DNA of 35,014 nt from a virus. The stretch is taken from IMG/VR virus record IMGVR_UViG_3300007735_000656, positions 1 to 35,014 of that record, one strand, 5' to 3'. Shown here piece after piece: positions 7,558 to 17,000 of the stretch (position 1 is its first letter; the number at the start of each line of letters is the position of its first letter). Below the pieces are notes generated by a model. The model did no database searches and was not told where the DNA came from. It worked only from the letters and a program-made list of their open reading frames with translations. The position numbers were made by a program, and so were the translations under genes.

Positions 7558-9420
7558 ATGGCACTACCTAAATTTATCACCCAAGAAATTAAAGATCTTG
7601 TTGGCGCTTCTGAGCAAGATAAGGTCAATTGGTATGCCGACCAGCTTGATTCTGGGTTGTCAGACGCAGAGATCCGTGCACGGGTTAACGAGGTATTAGG
7701 CACAAGCTATTCAGGGTATGAACCTGATTGGCAATACTTAAAACGCCAAGCTGCTGAGCCGCTCACTCCTGAGATTGCAAAAAATTTAATGCAAAGATCG
7801 ATGACGACAGGAGTAAACACTGCCGATTTTGATAAGTATGGTGGGTATGATGCAGTCGCTGCAATGTATAACGCTAACCAAGGCAGCTATAACCTTGCCG
7901 ACCAAACATTAGCGCAGTTGCAAAGTGCGGCAAATCAAATAGCAGATACAGGTGTTGGCAATCAGGCAGTTCTTGATTTAGTCAAATCTAATACACAGCA
8001 GCAACAGCAACAACAGCAACAACCGGGAACAGACTACCAAGGTACTGTAACAGGTGGGGCAGGGGTAGACTTCAAAGGTTCATCAGGGTTAAGAGAGTTT
8101 TACGGCCCATACGTTGCAGACTACCTTTCCCGCGCATCCGCGTTGCTTGGGTTGCGCGATAGTCCTGATTACCAACCTATTAAATTTGGTACTGCCGAAA
8201 AAGGCGGCACATATGGCGCAGACACTGCAAAAACCCTTGCAAATCTTCAAGCCCGACGTGAGTCCATGATGGGCATGGGTGAAGATAAGTCCGCTATGTT
8301 TCAGCCTTACCAATATTCGTTCGCCCCTAAACCTGCAAAAAGTGGTGGGGTAATGTCTTTAGTGGATCACTATGACGATGGGGGTGCGGTAGGTAACGCT
8401 GCGGTTACTACTAGCGGGGGTGTAGGTTCAGATACCATTGCTGGTGGAATGCAAGGGACTCAAGTTGTACCTTCTACTTATAGCGCCCCAACTAATACTT
8501 ACTCTGGTCCCGGTGCTTCAGGAATAACTACAGGCTCCTTTGATCCAGACGCAATCAAACGTTTTACTAACCCATACGCAACCGCAGTTACTGATCCACA
8601 AGTTCGTGAGGCTAAACGCCAAGCTGAACTTGCAAGACAATCTCAGGCTGCAAAATTTTCACAAGCCGGTGCTTTTGGTGGGTCTAGAAGTATTCTTGCT
8701 GAAAACGAGTTAGGTAGAAATCTTGCAACACAGATTGGCGACATTTACGGTAAAGGCCAGAAAGAAGCTTATGACGCTGCGCTTCGTGCGTTTGAAGCCG
8801 AAGAGGGTCGCAAGTTAACCGCAGGTGTTGAAACTGAAAGAGCAAGACAGGAAGCTGGTAGGCAAGGATTAACAGGTGCTGCGAATGAAGCTCAGTACCA
8901 ACAACTTGCACGAGACTTACAACAACGTGCTGAAGAAGCTACAGCTAGAGGTGATCAGTTTGCAGCTAATCTCGCACTGCAACAACTTGCGGAAGCCAAT
9001 CGTGCTGCTGAAGCCACTCGTCAGTTTGAGTACACACAAGCGCGTGATACTTACCTTGATCCATTTCGTGAGCTTGGGTACGCATCCCAACTACTCCAAG
9101 GGTTGCCGATTAGTGCAGCCGCAACAGGTGTAAGTCCTATAACTGAATCGCTAATTAGTGCGCTTGGTTTGGGTAACATATTAGGTGTAGGAAATACTAC
9201 AAAAACTACTACAACAACTTCTGACCGTCGTTTGAAGACTGATATTCAGACAATCGGTGTTTTAGGTGACGGGTTAAAAGTTTATAGTTATCGTTACAAG
9301 TCTGGTGGTCCCGTGCACATTGGTGTGATGGCAGATGAAGTGGCTGTATTAAGGCCACAAGCTTATATCAAGGGTGGTGCTGGTGACGGGTTTGACGCTG
9401 TTGACTACTCAAAGCTGTAG
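7558..9420 (+). CDS. Virion protein with C-terminal peptidase S74 chaperone-like domain
   Basis: A 620-residue protein. Residues 1-150 are helical and end in a nine-Gln tract encoded by CAG/CAA repeats near 7999-8023. Residues 270-330 are Gly/Ser/Thr-rich. Residues 335-520 form a long helical region with the block QAGAFGGSRSILAENELGRN, common in environmental-phage virion proteins. After a Thr-rich linker, residues 555-620 resemble the intramolecular chaperone domain (peptidase S74). The block SDRRLKTDI places Ser555 and Lys560 at the spacing of the autocleavage dyad, and HIGVMADEV matches the family's usual GVIAQEV. S74 domains normally assist trimerisation of fibres and spikes and then cut themselves off. 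Here the partner is mostly alpha-helical and the domain is short, about 66 residues. Confidence 0.75.
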   Translation: MALPKFITQEIKDLVGASEQDKVNWYADQLDSGLSDAEIRARVNEVLGTSYSGYEPDWQYLKRQAAEPLTPEIAKNLMQRSMTTGVNTADFDKYGGYDAVAAMYNANQGSYNLADQTLAQLQSAANQIADTGVGNQAVLDLVKSNTQQQQQQQQQPGTDYQGTVTGGAGVDFKGSSGLREFYGPYVADYLSRASALLGLRDSPDYQPIKFGTAEKGGTYGADTAKTLANLQARRESMMGMGEDKSAMFQPYQYSFAPKPAKSGGVMSLVDHYDDGGAVGNAAVTTSGGVGSDTIAGGMQGTQVVPSTYSAPTNTYSGPGASGITTGSFDPDAIKRFTNPYATAVTDPQVREAKRQAELARQSQAAKFSQAGAFGGSRSILAENELGRNLATQIGDIYGKGQKEAYDAALRAFEAEEGRKLTAGVETERARQEAGRQGLTGAANEAQYQQLARDLQQRAEEATARGDQFAANLALQQLAEANRAAEATRQFEYTQARDTYLDPFRELGYASQLLQGLPISAAATGVSPITESLISALGLGNILGVGNTTKTTTTTSDRRLKTDIQTIGVLGDGLKVYSYRYKSGGPVHIGVMADEVAVLRPQAYIKGGAGDGFDAVDYSKL

Positions 9421-9430
9421 GGAGTAAAAA

Positions 9431-11077
9431 ATGCCAATTCCATTTCCACCCGACGGACCGCAAGTCCAAGCGGCACTTCAAAAAGTGCCTACGTCACAAC
9501 TGCAAAATTATGCAGCGGGTCGTCCTCCACAGCCTACAGGTCAAGTCACACCGGGACCAATGGGTGCAGCCGCAGAAGCTTTAAATGCTCGCGGGGCTAT
9601 CGGTGCGGCTAACCAACGCCAACAAGCTATGCAAAACAATCCTGCAAACAGCCCAACCATTTTCCAACAGAAGGATATGGAATTACAGCAAAAAGCTCAA
9701 CAGCTTGCTGCGATGGGGCAACAGATACAACAAAAAGAACAGCAGCTTGGTGTGCTCGGCGCACTCATAGATAAAAAAGCTCAGGACATGCAAGCTCGTG
9801 AATCGATGGGTGTAGCTAACCTACCCATACGTCCTGATATGTTTACTGCTATGGATGGCGGGATCGTATTTGCTGGTGGTGGCGATGTTGAAGGGTATGC
9901 AAGTAGAGGTATGGTAGGGCAATACACTCCAAGTAGGCCGGGACTACTAGCACTTGCTGGGTTAGAAAAAGAAGAACCTTTACCTGAAGTTGAAGAAGAC
10001 CCCATACGTTCAACAATTGGCAGAATTAGAAGTGGTGTAGCCGAGCTTGAAGAGGCTGAAAAATCAGCGCGTCTTTCTCCCGAAGAAAAGAAACGGCGTT
10101 TAGAAGAAGCCGAAACAAAGGATCGTGGGCAGTATGAAAAGTTTAAACAAGGTATTGCAGGGTTGGATGAAGAAACCGCTGCCGCTATTCGTGGTAAACC
10201 CGCTAATACGATGCAAGGCATAGCTGCTGGGCTTGGTGCTCTCCCTGCGGATTTACGAGGTGTTCGTTTGGCTGGGCTAATGGCTAAGTTATCTGGTGGT
10301 GTTGCTGGTGAACGTGCTAAAGCTGAAGAACGTGAAAACAAAGCAGATATGTATATGGCAGAAGCCAAGCGTAAACAAGCTCTTGCTGATTTTGAAGAAG
10401 AACGTGGCCGTACTAAACGCGCTAATGAACTTGTCGCCAGTGCGGAATCTGATTTGGCCAAAGCGTTTGAACTCCGCAAAGGTGTTATCTCTACTGCTCT
10501 GGGTGCAGAACAGAAGATTGGTGATCTACAACTCAAAGAAGAAGTATCCAAAGCACAACTTGAAGCAAGAGAACGAATAGCAGCGGCTAACAAAGCGGCT
10601 GACAAAGAAATGGCAAATGCTAGAAATGAGATTCTATTAGCAAAGGTACAGGCCGAAATTGCAAAATCTGGAGCTGGGGGTAAAACTGATTTGCAAACTC
10701 GTGCTAACGTTGCCTATGAGGTACTGAAAGAAGAAAACGCTAAGCTTCCTCCAGACCAAAGAAAATCCGATGCAAGACTAAAAAATGAAGCGTATGGGCT
10801 AGCAGAAAACGCATTACTTGGATCTAGACGTACAAGTGCAGCAGCAAGTATGCTGCGAGCTGAAGTGTTTAACTCCAAAACATTAAGCGAGGCGATGAAT
10901 AGACTAAGATACGACCCTGCATATATTGAAGCTAGTGCTACGGAAAAGAGAGAACTAGAAGACGCAGTACGTGCACGGTTCCCAGCTAGTGGCGGTAAGC
11001 CCTCCGGCGCTATACCCTATCCACAAAGGTCAAATGCCCCACCCCCACCCCCTGGATTTGTTCCTAACTCACGTTAA
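9431..11077 (+). CDS. Coiled-coil putative internal virion protein
   Basis: A 548-residue protein with a Pro/Gln-rich start. Residues 75-125 form a Gln/Lys coiled coil. A Gly-rich motif follows (MDGGIVFAGGGDVEGYASRG, about 139-158). Residues 195-470 form a long Ala/Glu/Lys/Arg coiled coil. The C-terminus is Pro-rich (NAPPPPPGFVPNSR). No enzymatic motif is visible. Length, composition and position just ahead of the giant protein resemble the internal-core genes of podoviruses, so a role as internal or ejection protein or scaffold is inferred. The antisense strand holds a long open frame that is only a composition shadow. GGAG precedes the ATG. Confidence 0.68.
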   Translation: MPIPFPPDGPQVQAALQKVPTSQLQNYAAGRPPQPTGQVTPGPMGAAAEALNARGAIGAANQRQQAMQNNPANSPTIFQQKDMELQQKAQQLAAMGQQIQQKEQQLGVLGALIDKKAQDMQARESMGVANLPIRPDMFTAMDGGIVFAGGGDVEGYASRGMVGQYTPSRPGLLALAGLEKEEPLPEVEEDPIRSTIGRIRSGVAELEEAEKSARLSPEEKKRRLEEAETKDRGQYEKFKQGIAGLDEETAAAIRGKPANTMQGIAAGLGALPADLRGVRLAGLMAKLSGGVAGERAKAEERENKADMYMAEAKRKQALADFEEERGRTKRANELVASAESDLAKAFELRKGVISTALGAEQKIGDLQLKEEVSKAQLEARERIAAANKAADKEMANARNEILLAKVQAEIAKSGAGGKTDLQTRANVAYEVLKEENAKLPPDQRKSDARLKNEAYGLAENALLGSRRTSAAASMLRAEVFNSKTLSEAMNRLRYDPAYIEASATEKRELEDAVRARFPASGGKPSGAIPYPQRSNAPPPPPGFVPNSR

Positions 11078-11082
11078 AAATT

Positions 11083-14000
11083 ATGGCACTTCAAACAGCT
11101 ACTAACCCCCAAACTGGGGAAAGCGTTGCGCTGGTTGGTAACCAATGGGTGCCCATAACCCAGACAGCCACTAATCCAAAAACCGGGGCAAAAGCCTATT
11201 TGGTTAACAACGAATGGATGGTGGATGAAGTAGCTGCAAAACCCACTACGCCGACTACGTCTGCACCAGCAGCACAACCGCAGCCGTATAAGTCAAAAAC
11301 AGAAGCTCTTGATGACGCAGTAAACCTAATTGAAGAGGGTGCACCTGCTGAGTTGGTTCGGCAGCGGTTTGAACAGGCTGGAATTAAATGGCCCGAAATT
11401 ATTAAACACGGGCAAGCTCGCGGTAGTGATTATTTTAAAACCGAAGCCATACCCCCTGGCACTGCGGTATCTACTGCCCCGTCTGGCGAAATCAAACCAT
11501 CTCCTGAAAAAGGCGCAGTCAAAGCCACAACGGATGCGTTCAAACGCGCAGGGGCTAGTCTTAGTGATGTAGCTACAAGTTATTTGTTCCAGACAGGCGC
11601 TATTGATCCTGATGATGCTGGGCGCTTATTAGCTAGAAACGCAAAGCAGCGTGCCGCTGCTGCTCCTGAAGCTGACATACAAGAAGGCATGATGAAGATT
11701 GCCGACTCCAAAACATTTGGAGAGGCAGCAACAAACTTAGCTCTTAATCCACGGGCTACTTTTACGATGCTTGTGGATTCTTTACTTGTGTCTGCGCCAA
11801 GCATGGCGGCGATGGCTCCTTTTCTTGGGGCGTCTGCTGTTACTAGAGGAATTGCAACTGGTCTTGGTTCGGGAGGATTGGAGTATGGCAGTGTTATGGC
11901 TGACGTACTTCAGGACAAAGGTGTTGATCTGTTAAACGCAGAGCAAGTAGGTAAAGCACTTTCTGATCCAAAAATAATTGCAGAGATGAAAGACCGAGCC
12001 GCAAAACGCGGTTTGGTTGTTGGTGCTGTTGATGGGTTAACTGCTGGACTTGCTGGACGATTTGCTCAACCAGCTCGACAACTTATTGCAGAAGGAAAGC
12101 TCGCAGGTAATGCAGCAAGAAAAGCAACCGTATCGGCTTGGGCAAAAGAACTAGCACTTCAAGCGGGTGGTGGCGCAGGTGGTGAAGCGTTAGCGCAAAA
12201 AGTTGCTGGGGAAGAATTTAAACCTGCTGATATTTTGCTAGAAGGTATAGCGGAAACATTTACTGCACCTTTAGAAGCTAGGGGTGCTTTACGTGAAGCA
12301 AAACAACTTGAGGCACAGCGCAAAGAACGTACGCTTGATGCAGAGCTAACTAAAGAACAACAAATAGATGCTCTAACTCAGCAGCTTGTTCAGACTCGTG
12401 GGATGGCTGAAGAAGACGCCAGAAAAATTGCCACCATGCGGGTAAACGCATTAGCCGTAGAAGCTCAAAAGCGTGAGACCGAAGCTGAAGAAGAAAGAAA
12501 AGCAAAGCTACGCGAAGGGTTAGCTATACCTGACAATGACCCAAGAGTGCAGGCTTACGCTGGGGAGCTACTTGACAATAATATCGTTAGCACTAAAGCT
12601 GAAGCTATTGCGTTAGCCAAAAAACGGGTCGCTGATGAGGAGGCCGCAGATGCAGCAGGTGCAGAAGATGTTATTGAACCTACCGTTGCAGGAGGTGGAG
12701 AGGGCGTTTCAATTTCTGGCGGACCCCCTGGAGCAGAGCCCCCCGGAGGAGTTGCACCATCTATCGACACTGGAGTGGCAGGCGCTGAGCCTGCTGCTAA
12801 ACCAACTGTACCACGAGAAGAGCCTCCACCTGCTGAATTAAAACCTACACGCGATACGCTGTACGACCAAGCAAAAAATCTAGTAATTGAAAGCCAACGG
12901 GCAAGCGTTTCGTTAATTCAACGTGGGTTAAGAGTTGGGTACAACCGCGCACAACGTATTCTTGAGCAGTTAGAAGCAGAAGGTGTAGTTTCTGCAAAAA
13001 ATGCCAATCTTGTCCGTTCAGTTTTAGTTGAAAAGCCAACGCCTAAAGAGGAAGCCCCCAGTGTCACTGCGCCCACAGAAACCGTCGAAGCAGAAGAAAC
13101 GCGAGCAGCAACGCCTGTTGAAGGAGCAGAAGTGGCAGAACCTGCCGCAGAAACTCCTAGAGCCAAGGCTATCAAACGACTTTCAGAACTCACAGAAGAA
13201 GTTAGGAAACTAGAGTCAGACAAACTTACGGGTTTCGCCAATGAAATCGACCCAGAAGTAAACAAAGAAACAATAGCCAACTACGCTGATGAAGACCTTG
13301 ACGAATTAGTAAAAGATATTGAACGGCAAGTTGCTCGGCAAAAACGAGGCGCAGCAACATTTGATCTTTTTCCTGTTTTAACAGGTGATGGTTTCATTAC
13401 GTATGTAGACAATGAAGAAACAGCAGCAGCGTATGGTAAAGAAAATAAACCCCCAGAATTAGAACAAGTTGACTTTGAAAATCTGTTGATTGCGCCGACT
13501 ATGAACCAAGCTAAGGTAAAGCTTGGTCTGCCCGAATCGGCAAAAATGTCTACCTTGATGCAAACTGCATCTGATAAGGGGTATGACGGTATTACGTTTA
13601 AAAGCTCAACAGGTCAGCAATATTTATTTTTCCCGTATCAACGCCCATTTGAAAGTGTAAGTCCTTCGGCTGCATTAAGTGGTGCGCCTGTTAATGAGCG
13701 CCTAAATAAAGTTAGCAATGCTGTCCAAGGGTTAACGGTTGTTGCACAAACAGGCGACGATCTACAAAAAGCACTGGCTAACAGATTTAAGTCTGTGGCT
13801 ACGAACGTGCCTGTTGTTGTGCTTGAACAGAACACGCCACTACCAAAACAAATTGCGGATAACCCAGCACTAAAAGATAGCTGGGATGTTGCTAATGCCA
13901 TGTACGTCGGTCCAGCGTACGGTCAGCCGACTATATATTTACGTGGTGCTTCGTTTGGTGACCAGCAAAGTGTTAACAATGTAGACATGCTGCATGAGAG

Positions 14001-17000
14001 TGCCCATGCTGCACTCGATAAAAAGTTAATTACTGCCGAGAACATGGCAGAAACCCAAGGTGTTATTACTGGGGTAAGTAAAGACCCGCTAGTACAGGGG
14101 TACGCAGAGCTGCAAGAAACGATGATGCTTGCTCAGCAAGCATACGACGAAGCGGTAAAAGACGGCACTATTGATCCCGAAGTGCTTGAGCTTGGCGAAA
14201 CACTTAACGTATTTGATAGCCCCCGTGAGTTTGCAGCCTACGGCACATCTAACCCGTACTTTGTTAAGTTTCTTAAGTCAGTTAAAACGCCAGCTAGGTA
14301 CAGCTCAACAGGTCGAGACAAGACACTGTTTACTAAGTTTGTTGAAGCTGTTCGCAAGATTCTTGGGCTTGCACCTAATCAATTTAACGCACTTGCTGAT
14401 TTGTTCGACATCACCGACAGGATTGCGTCCATGCAGGTTCGGCCTGCACAAGAACTTATTGGCCTGCGCGGTAAACAGCTTAAGACTGCTAAAGAACGTG
14501 CACAACAACAGAAACCATCGTTGGCTGCAAAGAAGCCCACTTCAAAAACAGTAACAGCTACGCCTTCTGCAAATATGCAACGCATAGCAGATATGATAGC
14601 TAACATTTATAGTAACCCAGAGCAAGTACCTGAAGTGTCGATCAAAGAACTGTTTCAAAATTCTTTTGACGCAATTAAGGGTGGTATTGAAGAAGGGCTC
14701 CAAACAGTAGGTAATATAAAAATAAAAATAGACAAAGCAAGCAGGTCTATTACTGTTATTGATGACGGCCCTGGTATGCCAGCTAGTGTTATGGGCAATC
14801 AATTTTTACAAATTGCTGGGACTGTAAAAAAGACAAAACGTGCGTCCGGTGGATTTGGCGTTGCAAAGATGCTGTTTTTACTTAAAAACAATGAACTAGA
14901 AGTGTTGTCTTTAAACAATGGCGAAATAGCTCGTATGGTTACAAGTGGAGACGAGCTTAGGGAATCATTTGGTGATCCCAGTAAATCTCCTAAAATTGAA
15001 ATTACTTCCGACCCTAAAGTTGTTAAACAATATACAAACTCAGTATTTCCTGAAGGGCATGGTACGTTAATACGTGTTGTAGTTCCTGAAACTTATGTTC
15101 AACAATCAACGGGAGAAACTAAAGATATACCGTTTGACGCATGGAACTTATCACGTAGTAATTCTCTTGAGCATAGTCCGTTGTTTGAAAATATTAATGT
15201 GCTGTTAGACCAAGGCTGGGGCTACAGTACACTTCCGTTAGGCAATGCTTTCCCAATAGATGAATATACTGTCTTTTCTAAAGTTAAATTTAATTGGGGC
15301 GAAGCACGTATTTATATATCAAAAGACGAATTACCTTACGCGCCTTATTATAATGCTAACATATTGTCAAACGGCATATATCAGTTTGGTACAGCAATTA
15401 AAGATAAACCTGGGTATGGTGGAAAAAACATTAAAAGAAATTTTTATATTGATGTATCGCCTAACGAAAATATAAAGCCAGAAGACCCTGGTTATCCATT
15501 TAATTTAGATAGGCAACAATTTTCTCTTGCCGCCAAAAAAGATTTTGATAATATCTTCAACTACATAACTCTTACGTTTGCTCAAGCTGAGTATGGTAAA
15601 GAGGTACAAAGTTTTGGGGTGGTGCAGTACATAGAACCTGATGGTAAATTAAGTTCTCCTGAAGAGCTTAAGCCTGAAATACCACCAGCCCCAACTGGGC
15701 TTACACTCATTAAACCTACGGACAAAGTAGAAGTCAAAGATGGGGTAATGACCATTAACAACAGACAAGTCCCAGAGTTGTCCGTAGACGATTTGTCTAA
15801 AGTTAAAATAGAAATTGATGAACTTAAAATTCCACAAGACAAAATTGACCCCACACGGGTCATGGTCCATGACAACCTTGTTAAAAAACTAAGTGCGGAT
15901 GAATTAAACGCGTCATCTATATCTCGGACAGATGTTGTTAACTACGAAAAAGACGACACCGGAGTCATCATTGGTGGTACAGTACCGTTTACGGCGGTAG
16001 CACGAGAAAAATTTGGCGCTCGGTTTGACGCTTACTTAAAAGAAGTAGGCGACATATTTATGCAGTTGCGCGAAGTGCTGGTAATGTCTGACCCAAGTTA
16101 CGCCAACTTAGAAAAAGAAGCAATTGGAGTAAGTTTTGATAAAGAATATCTTGGGGTAAGCATACGTGTTCCGTTTAGTGGGTCTTTCTTAAACCCTGCG
16201 TCTACGGATTTAGAAGATAAAGGAACACCTGCTCAAATTGCTGTATCCATGATTGGCACGATGATCCATGAATTAGCGCATTTTAAAGTACGTAATCATG
16301 GTTCAGATTTTGCTAAGGAAATGCAACGCGACATTATGTATTTAGAGACGATGCCTGGGTTTGATCTGGCAGACGTAAAGAACAGCTTTGCCAAGTTCTT
16401 AGCTAAGAACATGGACATTTATCAGTTCTTAAACAAGGAGTTTAGAAGTGGAGATCTTGAGTCTGTTGGAAAGCGCTTCTCGGACGCTAGCAACGAACAA
16501 GCCGGAGATGGTCGCATTACTGAGCCAGTGGAAGTCGCTGGCGGAAAAGGAGAAGGGAAGCAAGGAGTACCCGGAGGCGCTAAACAAAGCCCTCAAGGTG
16601 TTGAATCGGTCGGCCTCCCTGCCGGAGTTTCTGGCGAAGCTGCGGAAAGAAGAGCAGCAAGAACCCAAAAAGAAATCGACAATGCAGTAGATGAAGCCGT
16701 TGAGAAATACGAAACTTCTAAACGTGCTGAGGATTTAGCAAAGCAAGCTTCACTTATATACAAACTGCGTAATGGAAAAAATATTTTCCCCGCACTTGCC
16801 GCGATATGGCGCGGTACAAACTACCGCATTCGTCAAGGTTTAGTTAAGCCAGTAACAAACGATTTCCTAGCTGAATGGGCTGGGAATGATATACCTCGTT
16901 TGTTAGAAGTTAACAAACAACTGCAACAACTAAGCGGCATGGCACAAAAACTTATGGGTGCGGCTGCTGATCTCTCGCGTAGTATTAATAATGCGTTTAG

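Noticed and set aside
7996-8026. CAG/CAA tract
   Set aside because: It encodes a poly-Gln linker with mixed codons inside a virion gene and is not a mobile or regulatory repeat.
9781-10605. Minus-strand open frame of 274 codons, Ser/Ala-rich
   Set aside because: It is the antisense of the Ala/Glu/Lys coiled coil; its composition is explained by the opposing codons and it shows no motif or SD.
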